Positions 30,850 to 39,619 of a stretch of DNA of 64,000 nucleotides are shown here, in pieces. A program made the position numbers and the translations under genes. This DNA comes from Deltaproteobacteria bacterium (GTDB lineage Bacteria; Desulfobacterota; Desulfobacteria; Desulfobacterales; JAFDMD01): the NCBI GenBank assembly GCA_019306065.1, contig JAFDMF010000006.1:1-64000 (forward strand), read 5' to 3'. How positions within the stretch are numbered: position 1 is the first letter of the stretch; each line of letters starts with the position of its first letter. The notes beneath the pieces were generated by a model that saw nothing but the letters and a program-made list of their open reading frames with translations, did not search any database and was not told where the DNA came from.

Positions 30850-31476
30850 TTGAGCAAAACTCAAAAAATAAACAAAATAAAAAGTTGCGCGCAAATATAC
30901 CTAATAGGATATCGAACCTCTGGCAAAACTACCGTAGGAAAAACTTTGGCAAAAGCGCTATCCCGCAAATTTATAGACTCCGACAAACAAATCATAAAAC
31001 AAAACAACATGGACATAGCGGACATAGTAAAAAAATACGGCTGGGATTTTTTCAGACAACAGGAGAAAACCTTTATCAACTCCATAAATCCTTCGGATAA
31101 ACTTATAATAGCTTTGGGAGGCGGAGCTATTATAGATTCCGACAACATAAAAACCGTAAAAAAAAACGGAACCATTATATTCCTTAAAACCTCGCCTGAT
31201 ATTATAAAAAAAAGACTTAAAAACGATAAAAAAACTTCACAAAACCGCCCTCCCCTTTCAAACGCAAATTCAAGCTGTTTGCATAACGCAGAAAACGGAC
31301 AAAAGGAGAAGCTATGCAAACGGGTTACTATTAATGAAGTTGATAAAATACTTACAGAAAGAACGCCCATATACAACAAAGCGTCCGATCTTATAATAAA
31401 TACCGACAACAAAACAATCAAACAAATATGCCAAGAAATAAACAAATGTTTATACCTACCACAAAACAAGAATTAA
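30850..31476 (+). CDS. aroK: Shikimate kinase with an unusual insertion after RPPLSN
   Basis: IGYRTSGKTTVGKTLAKALSRKFIDSDKQI; ALGGGAIID; NRPPLSN; ERTPIYNKASDL. Confidence 0.92.
   Translation: MSKTQKINKIKSCAQIYLIGYRTSGKTTVGKTLAKALSRKFIDSDKQIIKQNNMDIADIVKKYGWDFFRQQEKTFINSINPSDKLIIALGGGAIIDSDNIKTVKKNGTIIFLKTSPDIIKKRLKNDKKTSQNRPPLSNANSSCLHNAENGQKEKLCKRVTINEVDKILTERTPIYNKASDLIINTDNKTIKQICQEINKCLYLPQNKN
31273..31325 (+). repeat. In-frame fragment of the dispersed palindromic repeat family inside aroK
   Basis: gtttgcataacgcagaaaacggacaaaaggagaagctatgcaaacggg resembles the reverse complement of the arm at 53640-53684 (gcataacatagaaaacgagcaaaataagaagttatgcaagggt). Confidence 0.7.
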
Positions 31477-33146
31477 AAACTCTCGGATGGAACAAACTTG
31501 ATATAATAATAGTTACCGGAGATAGCTATATAGACAACCCATTTATAGGGGCTGCGGTTATAGGAAAACTACTTATAAGCAAAGGCTTTAAAACCGGCAT
31601 TATAGGGCAGCCGGATATCAATTCAAACAAAGATATAACAAGACTCGGCAAACCGACTCTATTTTGGGGAATTACCGGCGGATGCATAGATTCTATGGTT
31701 GCAAACTATACCGCTTCCGGCAAAAAAAGAAAAAAAGACGACTATACCGCCGGAGGCTTAAATAACAAAAGACCGGATCGCGCCGTTATAGTTTACGCAA
31801 ACCTTATAAGACAACATTTTAAAAATACAAAACCGCTTGTTCTCGGCGGAATAGAGGCAAGTTTAAGAAGAATACCCCATTACGATTACGCCTCAAACAA
31901 ACTCCGCAGATCAATACTATTCGACGCAAAAGCGGACTACATAATATACGGCATGGGGGAAAAAGCCGTAATTGAACTTGCCGAAAAATTACAAAAAAAA
32001 GAAAATACAAACAATATTGCCGGAACCTGTTACATATCCGCAAAACATAAAAAAGATTATATACAACTTCCGCCTTACGAAGACATTCTAAAAGATAAAA
32101 AAACCTTTATACAAATGTTTAACGCCTTCTACGCAAACAACGATCATAAAACCGCAAAAGGACTTTGTCAAAAAATCGGAGACCGTTATCTTATACATAA
32201 TCCGCCGGCAGACAATCTTACGAGCGAACAATTAGATAAAATCTACGATTTACATTATGAAAACGACCTTCATCCCTTCCATAAACAGAAAGGAGACGCG
32301 CCCGCCCTTAATACCATAAAATTTTCCGTAAAAACCCACAGAGGCTGTTACGGAGAGTGCGCCTTTTGCGCTATAGCTATTCATGAAGGAAAAACCGTAA
32401 TATCAAGAAGCGAAGAATCTATAATAAAACAGGTGAAAAAACTAACCCTACATCCCGATTTTAAAGGATACATATTAGACTCCGGAGGTCCTACCGCAAA
32501 TATGTACGGCTTTGAGTGCAAAAAAAAAATTACAAACGGAGCATGTAAAGATAAAAAATGTTTATATCCTAAAATATGCTCCTCTTTAAATCCGAGTCAT
32601 CAAAAACAGATAAACCTTCTTAAAAAACTTGAAAAAATCAAAGGAATAAAAAAAATATTTATAGCGTCCGGCATAAGACACGATCTTATACTCTCCGATA
32701 AAAAATACGGGGAAAAATATCTTAAACAGATCATAAAAAATCATATATCCGGTCAAATGAAAATAGCGCCCGAACATATCGAAGATAAAATCCTCGCTCT
32801 AATCGGCAAGCCGGATAAACAATGCCTGATAGACTTTGTAAACCTATTTTATAAATATACAAAACAGGCGCAAAAAAAATTATATCTAACCTACTACTTT
32901 ATGGCGGCTCTTCCCTCCTCTACGGAAAACGACATGAAAAAACTTAAAACCTTTATATCATCCAAACTTAAAACCAACCCGGAACAAATCCAAATATTTA
33001 CCCCTACCCCCTCAACCTATGCGACGCTATCCTATTATACCGAAGTCAATCCCTTTACAAAAAATAAAATTTATGTTGAAAAAAATATTAAAAAAAAGGA
33101 AAAACAGAAAAGCGTCATAATATCAAAACGGAGAATAAAAAAATGA
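31428..33146 (+). CDS. YgiQ/UPF0313-family radical SAM protein
   Basis: VTGDSYIDNPFIGAAVIGKLL; GGIEASLRRIPHYDYASNKLRRSILFDAKADYIIYGMGE; radical SAM motif THRGCYGECAFCAI. Confidence 0.94.
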   Translation: MPRNKQMFIPTTKQELKTLGWNKLDIIIVTGDSYIDNPFIGAAVIGKLLISKGFKTGIIGQPDINSNKDITRLGKPTLFWGITGGCIDSMVANYTASGKKRKKDDYTAGGLNNKRPDRAVIVYANLIRQHFKNTKPLVLGGIEASLRRIPHYDYASNKLRRSILFDAKADYIIYGMGEKAVIELAEKLQKKENTNNIAGTCYISAKHKKDYIQLPPYEDILKDKKTFIQMFNAFYANNDHKTAKGLCQKIGDRYLIHNPPADNLTSEQLDKIYDLHYENDLHPFHKQKGDAPALNTIKFSVKTHRGCYGECAFCAIAIHEGKTVISRSEESIIKQVKKLTLHPDFKGYILDSGGPTANMYGFECKKKITNGACKDKKCLYPKICSSLNPSHQKQINLLKKLEKIKGIKKIFIASGIRHDLILSDKKYGEKYLKQIIKNHISGQMKIAPEHIEDKILALIGKPDKQCLIDFVNLFYKYTKQAQKKLYLTYYFMAALPSSTENDMKKLKTFISSKLKTNPEQIQIFTPTPSTYATLSYYTEVNPFTKNKIYVEKNIKKKEKQKSVIISKRRIKK

Positions 33147-33976
33147 AAAAATATAAACGCCTATTTATTATAATTATACTATTTGCCCTATCCACATCAT
33201 TTACGGCGTCTGCCGCAAATAAAGCCGGAAACGCATCCCTTTTTAAACCCCTTATCGCGGATCCGCGCCAGCCTCATTTTTCGGCTTCTTATCAACGATA
33301 TATAAATGACGACGAGTTAAAAAATATCGGTTCTACAAGTTTCGGAGAAACATTTACTTCCCGTCCGTGGAACGCTTTAAACGGTAAAATGAGCGCTGGC
33401 ATACAAGCGGCTGTTTTTGCATTCTTTAATCTTGACGCCGAATCTATGGATCTAATAAATGCGGATTATTGGGTAGGCATTCCGCTTCAATACAAAAAAG
33501 ATAACTTTTCGGCTATGTTCAGACTGTTTCATCAAAGTTCTCATCTCGGAGACGAATATCTTCTTAATAACCCAATAGGCAGAGTTAATTTAAGCTACGA
33601 AAGCATAGACTTAAAAATATCTTACGAGAATATATATGAAGTTTTAAGAGGCTACATAGGCGCCGGCTATATTTTTCATAAAGAGCCGGAAGATCTAAAG
33701 CCCGTTTCCGCCCAGTTCGGAGCCGAATATAAATGCAATAAAACATTTTTAAACGATCTTATAAGACCAATAGCAGGAATCGATACAAAAATGTGGGAAG
33801 AAAACGACTGGGGATTAGATATATCTCTCAGATTCGGGGTTCAGATGGAAAGCATCGAAAGAAAAGGGAGAAAATTACAGCTTATGTTTGAATATTTTCA
33901 TGGAAACTCGCCTCACGGGCAATTTTATAATAGAAAAATAAAATATACAGGCATAGGAACCCATTTTTACTTTTAA
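33143..33976 (+). CDS. DUF1207 family outer-membrane/secreted protein
   Basis: FKPLIADPRQPHFSASYQRYINDD...GIQAAVFAFFNLDAES...NADYWVGIPLQYKKDNFSAMFRLFHQSSHLGDEYLL. Confidence 0.8.
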   Translation: MKKYKRLFIIIILFALSTSFTASAANKAGNASLFKPLIADPRQPHFSASYQRYINDDELKNIGSTSFGETFTSRPWNALNGKMSAGIQAAVFAFFNLDAESMDLINADYWVGIPLQYKKDNFSAMFRLFHQSSHLGDEYLLNNPIGRVNLSYESIDLKISYENIYEVLRGYIGAGYIFHKEPEDLKPVSAQFGAEYKCNKTFLNDLIRPIAGIDTKMWEENDWGLDISLRFGVQMESIERKGRKLQLMFEYFHGNSPHGQFYNRKIKYTGIGTHFYF

Positions 33977-34240
33977 ACTCTATCTTTAAATAGGCTTCTT
34001 TCTCTTTTTGTTCCGTATGGCTCGAAATAATCGGCGGCAGTTTTGTATAAAAATAAAAAAGTTGACTACTTATATAATATTAATCTCTAATCACGAAGGG
34101 GAAATTGTAGGCGTAGGTTCGCTCTACTGCTGGTGATCCCCATCTTTATTCTATATAAACTATGTTTTTCTGTGCCAGTTATATATAAAAATTTTATCAA
34201 ATTTTCTTAAAAGGACTGAATAAGCGTTTTTGATTATAAT

Positions 34241-34918
34241 CTATTGATCTTTTAAAAAAGTTTCATCTTTAATGCCTGCGGCTATTTTATTCTGAATTTC
34301 ATACATTAAATCTATAACAAGCTTTTTATACTTTTTATAAACCTTATGAGTAACTTTTTCATAAGAAGAAATATCGCCCCCATGAGCGACTGAGTTTCTA
34401 TACCTTAAAAAATCATACATACAATCTTTTAAGTTCGGGTTTGGATGGTTATAATCTTTCCAATGCGTTTTAAATGGTTTCAAACAAAATGCTTTTAATA
34501 TTTTATTCAAAACTTCAAAATTTACATTATTTTTCAAATCGATTTTAGAAGATACGGGATGATATTTATTTGAAAAAAAATCTTTTAATTTTAAGTAAAA
34601 ACTGATTTTTCCGTTGTCTTTTTGAGGATATAATTTTAACTGCTTAAAAGTATTTTCCATATGAAAAATTACAATGCTATCTCCAAATTTTTGAAATTCG
34701 ATCTTTTTTTTGTTCAATTCGTCAAGATATAATCTAAAAGCGTTTTGAATAAAACCCTCCCAAATAGAATATATCATTGCTATTGATTGAATTGAAAAAA
34801 TCTCAAAATGCTTGCGAGATAGATTGTATCGTTTTGTAAATACGACCCGTTCTATTTCGAAAAGAGCGCTTTGCCTCTCCTCAATTATTTTTAAAAGTTC
34901 ATTTTCAAAATCAGACAT
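34241..34918 (-). CDS. HEPN-domain protein (MAE_28990/MAE_18760-like), putative RNase
   Basis: YRNSVAHGGDIS contains the HEPN R-X4-H motif; IYSIWEGFIQNAFRLYLDELN N-terminal helix. Confidence 0.75.
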   Translation of the reverse strand: MSDFENELLKIIEERQSALFEIERVVFTKRYNLSRKHFEIFSIQSIAMIYSIWEGFIQNAFRLYLDELNKKKIEFQKFGDSIVIFHMENTFKQLKLYPQKDNGKISFYLKLKDFFSNKYHPVSSKIDLKNNVNFEVLNKILKAFCLKPFKTHWKDYNHPNPNLKDCMYDFLRYRNSVAHGGDISSYEKVTHKVYKKYKKLVIDLMYEIQNKIAAGIKDETFLKDQ

Positions 34919-34924
34919 AACTAT

Positions 34925-36055
34925 CTATTGCTCGCCAAATATTTTGTTAGCCCTTCTTAACCTAGCCCGTATTCTGGTTTTACTATTAGAAGCCACGCCG
35001 GAAACCCTTTTAAATTCTTCGTCATTTTTTAATTTATTTATTTTTGTTTTTAATAATTCAATTTGATCATCATAGCGTTCTATATTTTGCGCTAACCCTA
35101 TTATGATTCCTTCAAAGTAAGCAGGCACAAACTGATTTTTATGGTTTCTAAAAACCTTTGCGTCGTCTATGCGTTCAATCATCTTCAAAACTTTATTAAA
35201 CATTTCTCTATAATATTTGGGGTCAAATTTACTCTTTTCTACGGCGTTTTTCTGCATAAAATCATTTAAAAATGCCTCCGTATTTTTATTAATTTTTTCT
35301 ACATTACCTAAATAAGCAATAAATCTTAATACTAATTCTTGGTCATAAAGTTCCTGTTTTTTTTGTTTACTCAAATTAGTAAGCTTTTGAAATGCGTCAT
35401 TGTTACTTATTTCTATAATCAACTCATTTATAGTAGAATTTATCCCCCTATAAACAGCGTTTCGTATCTCTTGAGCGGTCGCTTTTGAGCCGCCGGAATT
35501 TAATCTTTTAAAAAGCTCATATTTCATTACATGACTACTTTCTCCCCGCAATATTTCCACCCTGCAAACAGCTCTTTTTAAATTCATTTTATATTTACTG
35601 GGAAGGGTCTCAATATCAAAGCCTTCTAAACCGGGAATTAAACCGCCTTCTTCCAAAGTCCATTTATTATTTATACTAATCTCTTCTCCATTATCCATCT
35701 CTTCTTCATTATCTCTTTGGAAAACCGACTGTGAAACATTAGTATCTAACTCCCCAAAAAAGCTTATAAAGGTTGAAACTCTTTGCAAGCCGTCAACCAA
35801 TTCCCAAATTCCATCTTCATCCTCTGCCACAAAAATCGGAGGAATGGGAATTGATAGCAATATTGATTCTATAAGCGCCGTTTTTTGTTGTTGATTCCAT
35901 CTAAAAAAGCGTTGATATTCCGGTCTAATAATTAATTCCTTATTTTTATACAGACTAATCAATTCGCCAAAGGAAAGATCCATTCTATCTGCGGAAAGCC
36001 TGCCTCTTCCGTTTGAAATTTGCTCTTCTAATTCTTTTATTTTTTTTTCGTCCAT
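34925..36055 (-). CDS. DUF262 (ParB/Srx-superfamily, GmrSD-N-like) protein
   Basis: IIRPEYQRFFRWNQQQKTALIESILLSIPIPPIFVAEDEDGIWELVDGLQRVSTFISFFGEL; KRLNSGGSKATAQEIRNAVYRG. Confidence 0.88.
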   Translation of the reverse strand: MDEKKIKELEEQISNGRGRLSADRMDLSFGELISLYKNKELIIRPEYQRFFRWNQQQKTALIESILLSIPIPPIFVAEDEDGIWELVDGLQRVSTFISFFGELDTNVSQSVFQRDNEEEMDNGEEISINNKWTLEEGGLIPGLEGFDIETLPSKYKMNLKRAVCRVEILRGESSHVMKYELFKRLNSGGSKATAQEIRNAVYRGINSTINELIIEISNNDAFQKLTNLSKQKKQELYDQELVLRFIAYLGNVEKINKNTEAFLNDFMQKNAVEKSKFDPKYYREMFNKVLKMIERIDDAKVFRNHKNQFVPAYFEGIIIGLAQNIERYDDQIELLKTKINKLKNDEEFKRVSGVASNSKTRIRARLRRANKIFGEQ

Positions 36056-36479
36056 TTTAACCGCTCCTTTTAACCTGCTAATATTCTATAAAAAATTTTT
36101 GTTCTTTTTAGTCTGTATTAGCAATATATTATTGTCTATTCTCTTACACATAACAAGTCATTTAATTTCTCGCAATAGTGATTTATTATAATCTATGAAG
36201 CATATTTTATTTTTCAAAATTTACTTGCCAATGAAATAAAAAAACTGCCGTCAAATATCTACCCGCATTATTAAACTTCATTCGCCTATTTCACGAAATA
36301 ATACCTTTGTGTCTTTATACCTTTTATCCCTTAACTTTAATATTGAAAAAATAACCGCAACCGATTATTAAATTGATAACTACATTATAAAAAGGATTAT
36401 AAGCAAAAAAAACCAACTAAAGTTTAGCGGATAACAATTTCTATTTGCTTTGCGGATAACATAACGATTAATTATAATT

Positions 36480-36623
36480 AATTTCGGCGGATAACAAAGT
36501 AATTTGTTTGTTGGCAAGGCGGATAATAATTTTTAACCGGAGGAATACTTATAGTATTTCGAGGATTAAAAATTGTTATCCAACGCAGTCAACGAGCAAA
36601 TTACTTTGTTATCCGCCGAAATT
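36480..36623. repeat. Long palindromic repeat copy with a perfect 27-bp outer stem
   Basis: AATTTCGGCGGATAACAAAGTAATTTG (36480-36506) and CAAATTACTTTGTTATCCGCCGAAATT (36597-36623); inner GGATAATAATTTTTAA/TTAAAAATTGTTATCC. Confidence 0.9.
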
Positions 36624-36635
36624 TAAAGGAAAATA

Positions 36636-37130
36636 ATGAAACCTACCGATATACTACCAATAGAAAAATGGATTGAACTTGAAAAAGATATATATAATCG
36701 CTCAAAGCTTTCGGCTTCGGTTTTTAACACAGAAGGCATAAGAATTACCGATTATTTTAAATGGCCTAATAAGATATGCCCGGCTATAAAGGCTACGGAT
36801 AAAGGAAAAAGTTTTATATGCGCGACGGCTCATATGAATCTTGCAAATATAGCAAAAAATACAAAAAAATTTGTAATCGAAGAATGCGATGCTGGGCTTG
36901 TAAAACTTATAGTTCCGATATTTGTTCAAAATAAGTTTATAGGTTCCGTAGGAGCATGCGGGCTTATTTTGGAAGACGGAGAGGTAGATACTTTTGCGAT
37001 TAATATGATAACCGAAATAGAGGAAAAAAAAGCCGAAGAGCTTTCTGCCGGAATAGCTTCGATTTCAAAAAAAAACTTGGAAGAGCTTGCTCAATATATA
37101 AAAGCAAGGCTTAAAGCTATTATTAAATAG
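36636..37130 (+). CDS. Stand-alone PocR sensory domain protein
   Basis: SASVFNTEGIRITDYFKWPNKICPAIKATDKGKSFICATAHMNL...EECDAGLVKLIVPIFVQNKFIGSVGACGL. Confidence 0.8.
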   Translation: MKPTDILPIEKWIELEKDIYNRSKLSASVFNTEGIRITDYFKWPNKICPAIKATDKGKSFICATAHMNLANIAKNTKKFVIEECDAGLVKLIVPIFVQNKFIGSVGACGLILEDGEVDTFAINMITEIEEKKAEELSAGIASISKKNLEELAQYIKARLKAIIK

Positions 37131-37360
37131 TTTCGTAAAAAAACCGAGACAGGTTCAAAAAAAATAATAAAGGAATTTATCGCTTCGCTCGAAATGACAG
37201 AAAGGAAGTTTTTTTGTTCCGTCATTTTGACGGATGTTATTTTTACTTGTTATTTCGACGAACGAAGTGATGAGAAATCCCTTAATTAAATTATAAACAG
37301 AGGAAATCCCCATCACTAAAATTAGATACAAAAAGGAATGATTAACAAAGGAGAACTATT

Positions 37361-37753
37361 ATGAAAAAAATTATTTCAACTATAATCTTTGCAGCTTCAA
37401 TATTTATAAGCGCCTCCGTATATGCCGGCGAACCGAACGTATATCATGTTGTTTTGGTAGATTTAAAAGACGGAGTTACAGCACAACAGATTGAAGAGAT
37501 GACAACCGTAGGCAAAGCGCTTCTTGCAAACATACCCGGAGTTTTGGATATATCAATCAATAAAAAAGCCCGCGAAGATAGAAAAGTTCATATAAAAGAT
37601 TATGACCTCGGCGTATTGGTAAAGTGGGAAAACAACAAAACAGGCGATATATACGCGCCTCATGTTTTGCATCAAACATTTTTAAAACTTTACAAAGATA
37701 TGTTTAAAAGCATAAGAGTCATAGATTTTTACGGAAACGAAAACCCCAAATAA
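37361..37753 (+). CDS. Secreted Dabb (stress-responsive alpha/beta barrel) family protein
   Basis: Signal peptide; VYHVVLVDLKDGVTAQQIEEMTTVGKALLANIPGVLDI...DLGVLVKWENNKTGDIYAPHVLHQTF. Confidence 0.75.
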   Translation: MKKIISTIIFAASIFISASVYAGEPNVYHVVLVDLKDGVTAQQIEEMTTVGKALLANIPGVLDISINKKAREDRKVHIKDYDLGVLVKWENNKTGDIYAPHVLHQTFLKLYKDMFKSIRVIDFYGNENPK

Positions 37754-37760
37754 TATAATT

Positions 37761-37793
37761 TTAACAAAGCCCGTTTTTTCAGCGGGCTTTGTT
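37761..37793. terminator. Bidirectional terminator between convergent genes
   Basis: TAACAAAGCCCG-ttttttcag-CGGGCTTTGTTA, 12-bp perfect stem. Confidence 0.8.
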
Positions 37794-38538
37794 AAAATTT
37801 TTCCGCGGCTTTTTCCAACAACTTTCTAACTTGTTTATTAAACCAACAGTCAAGAAATATCTCGCTTTTTAGCTTATAATTTTTTTCATACTTATAACAA
37901 ATCTCTTCAATACGATTCTCTTTTATCGCCAAAAATGCGGGCTTATACAATTTTGCAATCTTTGCAATCTTTTCTATGACCGCATCTTCCAATTCTTGAA
38001 GAGGATAAATTTCATCTATAAGTCCTATCTTTTTCGCTTCGCCAAAAGATATAAATTCTCCCGTATAAATCATTTCTTTAGCCTCTCTATCTCCTACGAC
38101 CTGCCTTAAAATCATATCCGGCAAATAAGGAACCGGCAGTCCGAGTTTCACCTCGTTTAATCCTATCTTTTTATCGTCAAAAGAGGCAAACCTATAATCG
38201 CATGCAAGAGCTAATATATTTCCTCCTGCTACTGCATGGCCGGATAAAACACAGGCGGTAGGCATTAAAATTTTAAAAATATCAAAAGTAACATTATTAA
38301 ATTTATACAAAAAATCTCTCATTTCAACTCTCGAAAGCTCTAACAGACTCGGCAGATCAAGACCTATGCAGAAAAACTTTTCTCCGCCTGCAAGCAAAAG
38401 CCCGTCGGCTTCATCTTTGACGGCATTCACGGCTTTTGCAAGATCATCTGCAAGCTCGCATGAAATTCCGTTAACAACCCCGTTATTTAATCTTAAAATT
38501 GCAATATTTCCGCTCCATTCGGTTATAACTTTCGGCAT
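37792..38538 (-). CDS. Enoyl-CoA hydratase/isomerase family protein
   Basis: ADGLLLAGGEKFFCIGLDLPSL; CVLSGHAVAGGNILALACDYRFA. Confidence 0.88.
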   Translation of the reverse strand: MPKVITEWSGNIAILRLNNGVVNGISCELADDLAKAVNAVKDEADGLLLAGGEKFFCIGLDLPSLLELSRVEMRDFLYKFNNVTFDIFKILMPTACVLSGHAVAGGNILALACDYRFASFDDKKIGLNEVKLGLPVPYLPDMILRQVVGDREAKEMIYTGEFISFGEAKKIGLIDEIYPLQELEDAVIEKIAKIAKLYKPAFLAIKENRIEEICYKYEKNYKLKSEIFLDCWFNKQVRKLLEKAAEKF

Positions 38539-38785
38539 ACGTCCCTCTTTTCAAAGTTAAATTAAAAAGATATTAAAAAAATTTATTTGCTCTTACTTAT
38601 GCTTAAAATTTTCAAAAGCGGCGGCTTTTTGACTGCAACCGCACGGATAATAATATAACTGTCTTTTTCAAAAACCGTAGGCATTATTAGGCATTATAAT
38701 GCTCCTCATAACATAAAAACGGTAGAGCCATTGCATGCAACCTCTCCACTTTGCAACTTTGTATATTAATAATTTATTCTTCTTA

Positions 38786-39616
38786 TTAAGATAATTCTTC
38801 TATAATAATATTTGCCGTATTAATCAAAGAATTTGCCGTTAAATTTAAAAAAGGATAAATATCCCCTTTATCCGCTTTATTTAAAGCCGTAAGATATTGT
38901 CTACGATTTTCGGTTTTAATAATTGCCATAGGATATTTTTGTTTCATTAAAATCAGATTCGTCAAAATCCGCGCTCCTCTACCGTTGCCGTCGTCAAACG
39001 GATGTATTCTTACCATATTATAATGAGCTGCGGAACTTAAAATTATGGGATGTATTTTGTCAATATTGTCGTTAATAAACCTGCATAAGATTTCCATTTC
39101 ATCCGCCACATAAATAGGATCCGTATAAAAATGAATTGTTCCGTCCATTTGTAAAACATGATTCGGCAAAGTTTTATATTTTCCCGGGGATGCCGGTTTT
39201 TGAATTCTTTTACCATGTTCGTCCATTGCGGACGTCCGTTTTACTCCGAATAAAAGCAAAGCGTTTATCTCTTTTATCAGGCTTTGAGTTACAAGGCGCT
39301 TATCTGTTATTACGTCGTAAAGCAGATTTATTGCTTCGGAATGATTTTTGGCGTCTATAAAATCTTTAAAAGGCTTGCCTTCTACGGTTAATCCTTCTTT
39401 TAAAAAAAATAAGGTTTCGCCCATTGTAAGAGAACTTCCCTCTATTGCATTGGAATTATATGTCCAATCAATGCGCAGCTTTTCTTGAAGCGCCGCCATG
39501 CGCTCTTTTTGCAAGGACTTTTTATTATCGATTTGGATTTTCAAACTGTCCGCAGTCTCTAATAGTTTTTTTATACCCGCCGAAATTTTTTTTAAATCGT
39601 AATAGTTATATTGCAT
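38786..39616 (-). CDS. Fic family protein
   Basis: Catalytic HPFDDGNGRGARI; N-terminal inhibitory-helix-like SNAIEGSSLT. Confidence 0.93.
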   Translation of the reverse strand: MQYNYYDLKKISAGIKKLLETADSLKIQIDNKKSLQKERMAALQEKLRIDWTYNSNAIEGSSLTMGETLFFLKEGLTVEGKPFKDFIDAKNHSEAINLLYDVITDKRLVTQSLIKEINALLLFGVKRTSAMDEHGKRIQKPASPGKYKTLPNHVLQMDGTIHFYTDPIYVADEMEILCRFINDNIDKIHPIILSSAAHYNMVRIHPFDDGNGRGARILTNLILMKQKYPMAIIKTENRRQYLTALNKADKGDIYPFLNLTANSLINTANIIIEELS

Positions 39617-39619
39617 AAT

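Noticed and set aside
30861-31469. ORF track minus 202 aa antisense to aroK
   Set aside because: Shadow ORF; aroK is clearly coding.
34080-34136. Possible structured or coding relic (frame NHEGEIVGVGSLYCW*, and GGGGA...TCCCC pairing)
   Set aside because: Too short and no upstream open frame or consistent fold that I could support.
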